NCBI GenBank assembly: GCA_022824205.1
Contig: JAJEAI010000053.1
Location: 1-44,265, forward strand
DNA from: Candidatus Binatia bacterium
Lineage (GTDB): Bacteria > Desulfobacterota > Binatia > UBA9968 > JAJDTQ01
DNA length: 44,265 bases
Direction of reading: 5' to 3'
This document shows, piece by piece, positions 17,054 through 25,075 of this stretch (positions are counted from its first letter, which is position 1; the number at the start of each line of letters is the position of its first letter). The position numbers were made by a program, and so were the translations under genes. Below the pieces are notes generated by a model. The model was not told where the DNA came from, ran no database searches, and saw nothing but the letters and a program-made list of their open reading frames with translations.

Positions 17054-18556
17054 CTACGTATCCTTCATGTTCCTTCTTAGGTGCGCGAGCAAGAGCCGCA
17101 CGTCTTCCTCGGTCCGCAGCCTGACGGTCCATTCGCTCTTGCTGTTGCCGTCTTCAAAGCTGTTGAAGTCCCGCTTCAGCGCATCCTTGCCGGTGCGTGT
17201 CTCGGGACGACGAAAATAGAACTTGATCCAACCCTTGTTAACGATGAACGAATACGGCAACCTGGGGCGCGGTCCCGATCGGTCATGTAGGCAACACGTC
17301 TTATCAATAAACCCTTTTTTCCTGAAGCTCAGGACCAAGTGCGGCAACGAGGCCGCGAACTCCACCAAGAGGCGAAAAGCAGCGCGCGCTCGCTGATCGT
17401 CGATGTACGCCTCCCATTCCGGGTAAAGGTCCGCGCCCTCGATACCGGCGAGTTGCAGCGACTTGCCAACCTGTACCCATTGTCCCTCTTCCGCCGCGCG
17501 TAGCGCGGCGTCGAGCACGCGCTGGGCGGCGAGGCCGTCGTCGAAGTTCGGCACCGCGGGGGTGCCGTTGCGGATGGCGTCCACGAAGTCGCGGGTGAGC
17601 TTGGCGAAGATGAACTCTCCCTGGGCGCGCTGAGGGTCGGTATCGTCGAGCCCCCGGGTGTAGCGGTCGGGAATCTCCAACGCCTCGGGTGAGCGCGTGT
17701 CGCCGCGGGCGCCCCAGAGCTGGCCGCGCACCCAGCCCTTGACGTTGCGGTCGAAGACGAAGCGCAGCATGCCGGCGTCGCCGTAGACTTCCAGGTTCTG
17801 GTAGTTGCTCTTGCGCGCCACCGCGCTCAGGCGGACGCACGCCGAGGCGCCGCCCGCCAGGCGTCCGAGAAGCGTGAAGCTGTCCTCCACCGTCACCGGT
17901 CGCGGCGTGCCCTCCTCGTCGGGCCGCTCCGAGATGAAGGTGTCGGCGTGGCCCCAGACGCTCTCGAACTCGCCGATGAGCCAGCGGACCCGGTCCACGA
18001 CGTGCACGCCGATGTCGCCCATTACGCCGAAGCCGGCCAGCTCCCGCTGGTGGCGCCAGTAGTGGGTCAGGCCCGGCGTGGCGCGGTTCTCGCTGAACCA
18101 ACGGCTCTCCACGTGGTACACGCGCTCGCCCACGTAGCCGTCGTCCAGCAGTTCCTTCATGTACGCCAGCGCCGGTATGTGGCGGTGATTGAACGCGGTC
18201 ATGTGTACGCGTCCGGCGGCCTCCGCCTGGGACAGCATGGTCTCCGCCTGGGCGGCGTCCATGGCCAGGGGCTTCTCGCACAGCAGGTGCAGCCGCTGTT
18301 CGACGGCCGCCGCCACCATCTCGGCGTGGAGGTGCGGGGGTGCGACGATGCTCACGGCGTCGAGGCCGGGGTGCGCCAGGAGTTCACGGTAGTCGGTGTA
18401 CACGTGGGGCACGCCGAAGGCCTTGGCCGTCGCCTCCGCCTTGTCCGGCGTCCTCTGGCAGAACGCCACCACGTCCGCGTTCTCGGTGGCGCCGTATCCT
18501 TGCAGGTGCTGGGTGCCGAAGCCGCCTCCGATGACGCCGATTTTCACTGCCGTCAT
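17054..18556 (-). CDS. Gfo/Idh/MocA oxidoreductase with an unrelated C-terminal extension
   Basis: Residues 1 to about 370 form a normal NAD(P)-dependent Gfo/Idh/MocA oxidoreductase. The Rossmann motif is GVIGGGFGTQHLQGY, the cofactor/catalytic block is LLCEKPLAMD, and the substrate domain contains NHRHIPA and GDIGVHVVDRVRWL. Such enzymes act on sugars, inositols or amino sugars. Family members usually end near here. This frame runs on for about 130 more residues with no similarity I recognise, including PYSFIVNKGWIKFYFRRPE and SEWTVRLRTEEDVRLLLAHL. The tail's DNA is visibly richer in A and T than the dehydrogenase part, which suggests an in-frame fusion with a different gene. The ATG at 18556 has a GAGGAG site. 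Confidence 0.8.
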   Translation of the reverse strand: MTAVKIGVIGGGFGTQHLQGYGATENADVVAFCQRTPDKAEATAKAFGVPHVYTDYRELLAHPGLDAVSIVAPPHLHAEMVAAAVEQRLHLLCEKPLAMDAAQAETMLSQAEAAGRVHMTAFNHRHIPALAYMKELLDDGYVGERVYHVESRWFSENRATPGLTHYWRHQRELAGFGVMGDIGVHVVDRVRWLIGEFESVWGHADTFISERPDEEGTPRPVTVEDSFTLLGRLAGGASACVRLSAVARKSNYQNLEVYGDAGMLRFVFDRNVKGWVRGQLWGARGDTRSPEALEIPDRYTRGLDDTDPQRAQGEFIFAKLTRDFVDAIRNGTPAVPNFDDGLAAQRVLDAALRAAEEGQWVQVGKSLQLAGIEGADLYPEWEAYIDDQRARAAFRLLVEFAASLPHLVLSFRKKGFIDKTCCLHDRSGPRPRLPYSFIVNKGWIKFYFRRPETRTGKDALKRDFNSFEDGNSKSEWTVRLRTEEDVRLLLAHLRRNMKDT

Positions 18557-18596
18557 GAATGTTTCTCCTCGATCTTGTCCCGCCCGCCAACCGAGT

Positions 18597-18838
18597 CGTC
18601 ATTGATATGAAAGTAAAATCTTGTTCAATGATTTCTGGTAGTTACGGAATCCCGTTACACTCCAACGAGTCATTCCCGCGGAAGCGGGAATCCAGGCGGG
18701 GTGGGGCCGGGCAATGAGGCCGCCAGACCCCCCACCCCTGGATTCCCGCTTCCGCGGGAATGACTCATTGGGGGGCCGGCGCCCATTTTCATCCCCCTTT
18801 GTGTCGGCTGCAAGCCGACATGGGTGATTCCCGCGAAA
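18597..18838 (+). repeat. 242-bp dispersed element, copy A
   Basis: The element starts CGTCATTGATATGA and ends GATTCCCGCGAAA. Its core holds two inverted dRS3-like arms, CATTCCCGCGGAAGCGGGAA (18671-18690) and TTCCCGCTTCCGCGGGAATG (18743-18762), around a G/C-rich centre. A second copy in the opposite orientation lies at 34793-35034 with nearly identical flanks. It contains no gene; the size, inverted arms and dispersal suggest a MITE-like non-autonomous element. Confidence 0.85.
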
Positions 18839-18884
18839 TGACATTCCTCCACGTACTGTTGCGTTGCCGGTCCTGTTCAGTCCG

Positions 18885-20117
18885 CTACGGCGCCCGCGTG
18901 CGCGCGCCCGGGACCACCAGGATCATGAACGCGCCCAGCAGGTTGATGGCGCCGAAGAGATAGAACGTGTAGCGCAGTCCGTAGATGTCCGCCACGGCGC
19001 CGGCCACCAGCGGGAACAACAGGGACAGGGCCGAGCGGCCCACGTCCATGAAGGTCTGGGCCGCGCCCCAGATCTCCCTGGGCGTGTGCTCCAGCCCGCT
19101 GGCCTGGATGATGGGGCCGACCGCGAAGAGCGCCATCCCGCCGAGGGACACCACCGGGAGCAGGAACCACCCGGAGGGCATCAACGGAATGGAGCCGATG
19201 AGCAGGCCCCCGGTGAGGAGCGAGAGGAAGATGGTGCCTTTCCGTCCGAAGCGGTCGGAGAGGTGTCCGATGACCGGCGCGAAGACGGTGCCTACGAGCG
19301 CGAGGCACGCGAGGTAGACGCCGACCGTGACGATGCTCATGTTCAGGTCCGCCGTCAGGTAGAGCGGCAGGAAGGTCGGGACGAGGTTCTCTCCGATGGA
19401 GCGAAGCGACGCCACCAGGGTCACGCCCATCAGCGGCAGGTTGGTGAGGATGTCGCCCCGCAAGGCCCGGCCGTAGGAAGCGGAACGGTTGCGCGCCGTG
19501 GCGTCGTGCCGCAGGGGCGGCAACACTACCCAGAGGAAGAGCGCGATGGCGACGCCCGGCACGAACTGGAACAGGTAGGCCGTGCGCCACGTGATCCAGG
19601 CAAGCAGCGCGCCCACCACGATGGGGGCCAGGGCCGCGCCCACGTTCGCCCCCATGGCGTGCACTCCCAGGGCGAACCCCATACGCTCCGGGAACTTCTC
19701 GCCGACCACCGCGCGCGCGGGCGCGTGCCACATGAAACCGCCCAGCAGGGCCTGGATGCACACCAGGGCGCCGAAGATCCAGAAGGTCGTGGAAAACCCC
19801 TGGAGCGAGAAGAACAGGGAGGGCCACAGGAGCGACAGCAGCAGGATTCCCTTGCGGTCCCGCAGCAGGTCGGTGGCCAGCCCGCCGATGGTGATGCTCA
19901 GGATGTGGGACACCCGCTGCGCCGAGCGCAACACGCCGATATCGGTGTAGGAGATGGCGAAGTCGCGCACCACCAGCGGCAGGCACACGTTCATGGTCCC
20001 CTGGAATATGTGCGTGACGCCGTGGCCCACGGTCAGCAGCGCGAGCACCCGGCCGCGGGACGGCTCCGGCGCCGCGGTCTCCGGCACGGCGGCTGAGAGA
20101 TCGGCGGAGGTGTTCAT
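18885..20117 (-). CDS. MFS transporter
   Basis: This 410-residue protein has the 12-helix major facilitator layout. The loop between helices 2 and 3 carries the MFS motif as GGLATDLLRDRKG, and the equivalent in the second half is GHLSDRFGRKGT. The N-terminal 20 residues are polar and cytoplasmic. It most resembles uptake or efflux carriers of the NarK/sugar-phosphate-like broad class, but the substrate is not readable. It lies just upstream of tRNA-Sec and on the same strand as that gene and the BisC-like enzyme. Confidence 0.88.
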   Translation of the reverse strand: MNTSADLSAAVPETAAPEPSRGRVLALLTVGHGVTHIFQGTMNVCLPLVVRDFAISYTDIGVLRSAQRVSHILSITIGGLATDLLRDRKGILLLSLLWPSLFFSLQGFSTTFWIFGALVCIQALLGGFMWHAPARAVVGEKFPERMGFALGVHAMGANVGAALAPIVVGALLAWITWRTAYLFQFVPGVAIALFLWVVLPPLRHDATARNRSASYGRALRGDILTNLPLMGVTLVASLRSIGENLVPTFLPLYLTADLNMSIVTVGVYLACLALVGTVFAPVIGHLSDRFGRKGTIFLSLLTGGLLIGSIPLMPSGWFLLPVVSLGGMALFAVGPIIQASGLEHTPREIWGAAQTFMDVGRSALSLLFPLVAGAVADIYGLRYTFYLFGAINLLGAFMILVVPGARTRAP

Positions 20118-20158
20118 GGCGTGTTCCCGGCCCGGCTCATGCGCGTGCCCGCGAGGGA

Positions 20159-20253
20159 TGGCGGAGAAGGGAGGGAGTCGAACCCTCCGAGAACCTTACG
20201 GCCCTCAGACTGGTTTTGAAGACCAGCGGCACCACCGGGCACCTTCCTTCTCC
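20159..20253 (-). tRNA. selC: tRNA-Sec (anticodon TCA)
   Basis: The minus strand folds into a 95-base selenocysteine tRNA with an encoded CCA. The acceptor stem has 8 bp (GGAGAAGG with CCTTCTCC, discriminator G). The D stem has 6 bp (GGTGCC-CGGT-GGTGCC, two G-U pairs). The anticodon arm is CTGGT-CTTCAAA-ACCAG with TCA in the loop. The long variable arm pairs GAGGGCC with GGTTCTC around GTAA, and the T arm is GAGGG-TTCGACT-CCCTC. The 8+5 acceptor/T stack and 6-bp D stem are specific to bacterial tRNA-Sec and exclude tRNA-Ser or a suppressor. The organism should therefore insert selenocysteine at UGA, although selA, selB and selD are not in this window. Confidence 0.96.
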
Positions 20254-20408
20254 ATGCGCGGACATGTCCGTATTACCTGCCTCAGAATTCGCCGGCCGTC
20301 CACCCGCGGGGCCGGTTGTCCGAAATTCGTCCGGTGCCTTCGACTCCGCCTCGCGGAGTTGAAGTGCGCTGACCCGCCAAGCGGCGTATTTCAACAACCC
20401 GCGAGGGC

Positions 20409-22736
20409 TCAAGTGTCAGCCGCCCGAGACGCGAGTTCGGGCGGGGTGAAGGCCCGGACTTCCGGCAGGTCCCCGTCGAACGGCTGCACCTCCACCAGCG
20501 CCGTCTGCGAGATGGGCCCCTGTGCCAGGCGCGAGGTTCCCTTGTCCAGGGTCAGTACGTTGGGATTGCCGTGCCGTTCCAGCCCGCCGTGCGCCTCGGG
20601 ATCGAACCACGCGCCGGTGGCGAGCACGACGACGTCGGGCGCGACGCTGTCCGTGACGCGGGCGCCGGCCAGGCAGGCGCCGCGGTCGTTGTGCACGCGC
20701 ACGACGGTGCCGTCCTCGATCCCCCTCGCCGCCGCGGTGGCGGGATGGATCAGCAGCGGTTCGCGGCCCTGTACCTTGCTGTCCACGCTCACCGCTCCCG
20801 GGTCGTATTGGCTGTGGAGTCTCGTGGCGGGCTGATTGGAGATGAGGTGGAGCGGGAAGCGGGCGGCCTTGTCGCCGCCCAGCCACTCCGCCGGCTCGAT
20901 CCATGCCGGATGGCCGGGGCAGTCGTCGTAACCGAAGCCCGCGATGGTTTCCGAGAAGATCTCGATGCGCCCGGACGGCGTCGGCAGGCGGTGCGTGACG
21001 GGGTCCTCGCGGAATTTGGCCAGCAGCACCTTCTCCGCGCCCTCGGTGGGCAGGGTGATGTGACCGGCGCTCCAGAAGTCGTTGAAGGGCGGCAACTCGA
21101 CGCCTTCGCGGATGAACTCGCGGCGAAGCGTATCGTAGAGGTGCGACAGCCAGTCCTTCTCCGAGCGGCCCTCGGTGAAACCCTCCCCGAACCCCAAGCG
21201 ACCGGCAAGGCGCGAGAAGATGTCGTAGTCGTTGCGCGCGCCGCCCACCGGAGGGATGGCCCGCTCCATGGCGAAGACCATGGGGTCGGCCGGCTGCGTG
21301 CCGATGTCGTTGCGTTCCAGGGCGGTGGTGGCCGGCAACACGATGTCGGCGTGCCGGGCCTGGGGGTTCCACCAGGGTTCGTGGACGATGATGGTCTCGG
21401 GGCGCTGCCACGCCTCCACCAGCCGGTTGAGGTCCTGGTGGTGATGAAAGGGGTTGCCGCCGCACCAGTAGACGAGCCGGACATCGGGATACCGGAGCCG
21501 CTGTCCGTTGTAATCGAACGGTTCTCCGGGGTTGAGGAGCATGTCGGTGATCCGCGCCACCGGGATGAAGGGCTCCACCGGGTTGACGCCCTGGGGCAGC
21601 GTCAACCTCTTTATGGGCTTCACCGGGTTGCCGGCGGAGGCGGTGGCGCCGTAACCGTAGCCGACGCCGCCCCCGGGAAGCCCGATCTGCCCCAGCATGG
21701 CGGCGAGGACCGCCGCCATCCAGTAGGGTTGTTCGCCGTGGTCGGCACGCTGGAGCGACCAGCTTACGGAAATGAGGGTCCGCGCCGCGGCCATGCGCCG
21801 GGCCAGGGCGCGGATGGTGTCCGCGGGAATGCCGCATTTCGCGGCTGCCCATTCCGGGTCCTTGGGCTGCCCGTCCGTTTCACCCGCGAGGTAGGCGCGG
21901 AAGCTCTCGAATCCGGTGCAGTACTTGTCCAGGAATGCCTCGTCGTGGAGGCCCTCGCGGAACAGCGTGTGGGCCAGTCCCAGCATGAGCGCGGTGTCGG
22001 TGTTGGGGCGCGGCGCCAGCCATTCCGCTTCGAGGAAATCCGCGGCGTCGTCCCGGACCGGGCCGATGTTCACGAACTGGACGCCGTTCTTCCGGCAGTG
22101 CTCGAGCCAGCCGCGGACCGTGTGCTTGCCGATGCCGCCCGCGCTGACCTGGGTATTCTTGAGCGGCAGCCCCCCGAAGGTGACCACGAGCTGCGAGTGT
22201 CCGGCGATCACCGGCCAGGAGGTGACTCCCTCGCGAATGGAACCCCAGTCGTACCCGAAGACATGGGGTATGATGACTTCCGCCGCGGCGAAGCTGTAGG
22301 CGTTCACCGACCGGACGTATCCGCCGAACTGGTTCAGGAATCGGTGCAGTTGACTCTGGGCGTGGTGGAAACGGCCGGCGGAAGCCCAACCGTAGGAGCC
22401 CGCGAAGATCGCCTCGTTGCCGAACGAGTCGTGCACGCGCCGCAGCTCGCCCGCCACCAGGTCGAGGGCCTCGTCCCAACTCACCGGCACGAAGGGTTCC
22501 CGCCCGCGTCCTCCCCCGTGGTTCCCGGGTCCCCGTTCCAGCCAACCCTCGCGCACCATCGGCTGCGCGATGCGGCAGGCGTGCTGTACGACCTCCGGAA
22601 TCGACAGCCCGATGGGCGACGGATCCGGGTCGTCCGGAAACGGGCGCGCGGCCACGATGCGTTCGGCCTCGACCTCGACCTGGTAGGCGCCCCAGTGGAG
22701 GGACGTTTGAAGCTGTCTGGTAGGTGCAACGCTCAT
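20409..22736 (-). CDS. Molybdopterin S/N-oxide reductase, BisC/DMSO reductase family
   Basis: This 775-residue protein is a bis-MGD molybdenum enzyme of the BisC/TorA/DorA group, which reduces S- or N-oxides such as biotin sulfoxide, methionine sulfoxide, DMSO or TMAO. The molybdenum ligand is probably Ser119 in GSYGWASAGRFHH, the group's hallmark. No N-terminal Fe-S cysteine motif is present, as expected. Cofactor-binding stretches include LVYWCGGNPFHHHQDLNRL, IVLPATTALERNDIG and the C-terminal dinucleotide domain with LISNQPATRLHSQYD. There is no Tat signal, so it should be cytoplasmic like BisC. The ATG at 22736 has a CAGGAG site nine bases upstream. Confidence 0.9.
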   Translation of the reverse strand: MSVAPTRQLQTSLHWGAYQVEVEAERIVAARPFPDDPDPSPIGLSIPEVVQHACRIAQPMVREGWLERGPGNHGGGRGREPFVPVSWDEALDLVAGELRRVHDSFGNEAIFAGSYGWASAGRFHHAQSQLHRFLNQFGGYVRSVNAYSFAAAEVIIPHVFGYDWGSIREGVTSWPVIAGHSQLVVTFGGLPLKNTQVSAGGIGKHTVRGWLEHCRKNGVQFVNIGPVRDDAADFLEAEWLAPRPNTDTALMLGLAHTLFREGLHDEAFLDKYCTGFESFRAYLAGETDGQPKDPEWAAAKCGIPADTIRALARRMAAARTLISVSWSLQRADHGEQPYWMAAVLAAMLGQIGLPGGGVGYGYGATASAGNPVKPIKRLTLPQGVNPVEPFIPVARITDMLLNPGEPFDYNGQRLRYPDVRLVYWCGGNPFHHHQDLNRLVEAWQRPETIIVHEPWWNPQARHADIVLPATTALERNDIGTQPADPMVFAMERAIPPVGGARNDYDIFSRLAGRLGFGEGFTEGRSEKDWLSHLYDTLRREFIREGVELPPFNDFWSAGHITLPTEGAEKVLLAKFREDPVTHRLPTPSGRIEIFSETIAGFGYDDCPGHPAWIEPAEWLGGDKAARFPLHLISNQPATRLHSQYDPGAVSVDSKVQGREPLLIHPATAAARGIEDGTVVRVHNDRGACLAGARVTDSVAPDVVVLATGAWFDPEAHGGLERHGNPNVLTLDKGTSRLAQGPISQTALVEVQPFDGDLPEVRAFTPPELASRAADT

Positions 22737-22830
22737 TAATTTCGACTCCTGGATAGGGTTCCTGCGCAGCAGGGAAGATACCCTGAAACAACGATGGCCT
22801 CAACAACGATCCAGCGTGGTTGACATTCCC

Positions 22831-22858
22831 GTAGGGGCGACCGGCCGGTCGCCCCTAC
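22831..22858. repeat. GTAGGGGCGACC palindromic repeat, copy 3
   Basis: This copy is a perfect 28-bp palindrome with 14-base arms (GTAGGGGCGACCGG and its complement). It lies in the divergent gap between the BisC-like gene and the ThDP decarboxylase genes. It matches copies 1 and 2 near 8612-8676. Confidence 0.85.
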
Positions 22859-22937
22859 CCGGACCCCGATGGCGGCTGGCGGAACACCCGTGCTGGCGGC
22901 TGGCATTTCCCGCAAGCCGGTACTACAATCCCGCGTC

Positions 22938-23540
22938 ATGAAGGTGGAGCGGCGGGCCGTGCTGGAGCGGCTTCGGGATCATCTGACGGACAACGACATC
23001 GTGGTGTCCGCCTTGGCCGGCACCACCGCGGACACCTACCAGGTGCTCCACCGCCCGGAGAACCTCTACCTCGTGGGCCTCGGCATGGTCACCCAGGTAA
23101 GCTTGGGCATCGCGCTCACGCTGCCCGATTCGAAGGTCGTATCCCTCGACACCGACGGGAGCCTCCTGCTGGCCCCCAGCATCCTTGCGGTGGCGGCCGC
23201 GTCCGGAGCGGAAAACCTCCGCATCATCGTCTTCGACAACGAGCAGCTATTCGGCAGCCGCGGCGGCGCCCCCAGCCAGACCGCGGCGGGCGCCGACCTC
23301 ACCGCCATGGCCCGGGCCGCGGGCATCGAACGCGCCGACACGGTGGCCGATGATGGCGGCGTGGCCGCCGCGCTGGAGTGGCTCTTCTCCGGGCCGGGCC
23401 CGGCGCTTCTCACCGCCAAGATCGCGCTGGCGGCGAGGACCGAAGGGCCCAGCATGGACGGACAGGAGAACAAGTACCGGCTGGTGCGGCGCATCGAGGC
23501 CATCCGCGGCCGTTCGATCCTGGCGCCGGCGAAGCCGTGA
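22938..23540 (+). CDS. ThDP-binding subunit of a two-subunit 2-oxoacid decarboxylase (ComE-like)
   Basis: This 200-residue protein has the PP (pyrophosphate-binding) domain of thiamine diphosphate enzymes. The metal/ThDP motif reads DTDGSLLLAPS and, after about 25 residues, FDNEQLFGSRGG, as in sulfopyruvate decarboxylase subunit beta and phosphonopyruvate decarboxylase. With the pyrimidine-binding subunit encoded next it should form a decarboxylase for a 2-oxoacid carrying an acidic group. The start at 22938 fits the family length, but no clear ribosome site precedes it, so an upstream start (frame open to 22869) is possible. The order PP subunit then PYR subunit is the reverse of comDE. Confidence 0.8.
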   Translation: MKVERRAVLERLRDHLTDNDIVVSALAGTTADTYQVLHRPENLYLVGLGMVTQVSLGIALTLPDSKVVSLDTDGSLLLAPSILAVAAASGAENLRIIVFDNEQLFGSRGGAPSQTAAGADLTAMARAAGIERADTVADDGGVAAALEWLFSGPGPALLTAKIALAARTEGPSMDGQENKYRLVRRIEAIRGRSILAPAKP

Positions 23541-23690
23541 GTGTATCGTTGCTGTCGGCAAGGCGCGACGACGGGGCCGGGCGACCGGCGGTAGTCCCCG
23601 TGGCCGGTCACACGCGAGGACCTGGGGGCGGCTTCAAACCTGCCCGCGCGCGGACCACCACCGAGCCCGCGACTGAGGAGGTTGCAGGGA

Positions 23691-24200
23691 GTGAAGGACG
23701 ACGTAGCGGCTGAAGCGCACAAATGCCTGACCGAGGCGGGCGTCGACTTCGTCGCCTGCATGCCCGATTCGGCGTTTCTGGAACTCTACCAGAGGCTGGA
23801 AGCGGACTCCGCGGTGCGCTACCTGCAGGTGGCCAACGAGAGCGACGGCGTGGGCGTTTGCATGGGCGCATGGCTGGGCGGTGGCTGCCCGGCCATGCTC
23901 ATGGAGAACACGGGGTTCGCCCTGTCCTGCTATGCGCTGCTCCGGGGGCCTGCCGCCTTCGGCGTTCCCATGCTCCTGCTCATCAGTTACCGTGGCGGCT
24001 TCGGCGATCAGCGCTGGTTCTCGGTTCCGTTCGGCTGGGCCACCGAGCCGTTGCTCCGGAGCTTGCGCATCCAGTACAGCGTAGTGAACGAGACCGGCGA
24101 CATGGCCCACGCCATCGGCGGTGCGGTCAAGTCCATGAATGCCATGCAGGCCCCGGTGGCGGTGCTGTTTCCGCCCGCGCTCTTCTCCGAGGGAAAATGA
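23691..24200 (+). CDS. Pyrimidine-domain subunit of a 2-oxoacid decarboxylase (ComD-like)
   Basis: This 169-residue protein has the PYR domain of split ThDP enzymes such as sulfopyruvate decarboxylase subunit alpha. The catalytic glutamate that activates ThDP lies in VANESDGVGVCMGAWLGGG. The family's GVDFVACMPDSAF opening and the PMLLLISYRGGFGD strand are also present. I chose the GTG at 23691, eight bases after GAGGAGG; a TTG at 23682 overlaps that site. The end overlaps the next gene as ATGA, which ties the decarboxylase to molybdenum hydroxylase set 2. Confidence 0.82.
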   Translation: MKDDVAAEAHKCLTEAGVDFVACMPDSAFLELYQRLEADSAVRYLQVANESDGVGVCMGAWLGGGCPAMLMENTGFALSCYALLRGPAAFGVPMLLLISYRGGFGDQRWFSVPFGWATEPLLRSLRIQYSVVNETGDMAHAIGGAVKSMNAMQAPVAVLFPPALFSEGK

Positions 24201-25075
24201 AACCAGCCGGCTTCGAGTACCACGATCCGAGAACCCTGTCCGAAGTCACCGCGCTGCTGGGCCGTCTGGGAGAGGACGCGCGCGTGCTGGCCGGCGGCCA
24301 GAGCCTGGTGCCGCTCATGAACTTCCGCCTGGCCCGTCCCGCGCACCTGGTGGACCTGAACCGCGTGGCCGAGCTGGACTTCCTTTCCGTGGAGGGCGGC
24401 GAGCTGCGCATCGGCGCCATGACCCGGCAGCGGGTGTTGGAGCGTTCCGAAGTGGTGGTGTCCGGTTGGCCTCTCTTGCGCGAGGTCACGGGTTTTATCG
24501 GGCACGTGCAGATACGGAACCGCGGCACCGTGGGCGGCAGCCTGGCCCACGCCTTTCCCTCCGCCGAGCTGCCCGTGGCCATGGTCACGCTGGATGCCGC
24601 GTTCGTGCTGCAAGGGGAGGGTGGGGAGCGGGTGGTGGCGGCGGAGGATTTCGTACTGGGCACCATGACCACCGTGCTGGAGCCGGGTGAATTGCTCCGC
24701 GAGGTGCGGGTGCCGGCCCCGGCCGCCGGCAGCGGCGCTTCGTTCCGGGAGGTGAGCCGCCGGTACGGCGACTTCGCGCTGGCGGGCGTCGCCGCGCTGG
24801 TGACCCTGGACCGGGACGGCGTGGTGACGGCCGCCCGGTTGACGCTCACCGGCCCGGCGCCCACCCGGGCGCGCGCCGCGGAGGCCGCGGTGTTGGGGGA
24901 GAGGCCGTCGGAGGCATTGTTTCGGGAAGCGGCCCGGCGCGCGGTGGCCGGCATCGAACAGGACTCGGACATGCACGCCACCGCGGAATACCGCGTCCGC
25001 GCCTGCGAGGCGCTGGCGCGGCGCGCACTGGCCGACGCCGCGGAACGGGCCGCGGCGAGCCGCGCCGTGGGATGA
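24197..25075 (+). CDS. Molybdenum hydroxylase FAD subunit (CoxM-like), set 2
   Basis: This 292-residue protein is the FAD subunit of the second molybdenum hydroxylase. FAD motifs are AGGQSLVPLMNFRL and RNRGTVGGSLAHAFP. It is clearly related to the set 1 subunit at 4771 but well diverged, so the two sets are not a recent duplication. Its ATG overlaps the decarboxylase stop by four bases. Its own stop overlaps the first possible ATG of the polysaccharide lyase-like gene. The iron-sulfur and Mo subunits of the set follow only after that gene, an unusual order. Confidence 0.92.
   Translation: MKPAGFEYHDPRTLSEVTALLGRLGEDARVLAGGQSLVPLMNFRLARPAHLVDLNRVAELDFLSVEGGELRIGAMTRQRVLERSEVVVSGWPLLREVTGFIGHVQIRNRGTVGGSLAHAFPSAELPVAMVTLDAAFVLQGEGGERVVAAEDFVLGTMTTVLEPGELLREVRVPAPAAGSGASFREVSRRYGDFALAGVAALVTLDRDGVVTAARLTLTGPAPTRARAAEAAVLGERPSEALFREAARRAVAGIEQDSDMHATAEYRVRACEALARRALADAAERAAASRAVG

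Noticed and set aside
20159..20253. Integration site of a mobile island at the tRNA gene
   Set aside because: No integrase gene and no duplicated tRNA 3' end were seen nearby.
20571..22739. 722-codon plus-strand open frame opposite the BisC-like gene
   Set aside because: It lies antisense to a gene with clear family motifs, and its translation shows only shadow composition (runs of Val, Arg, Gly, His, Asp).
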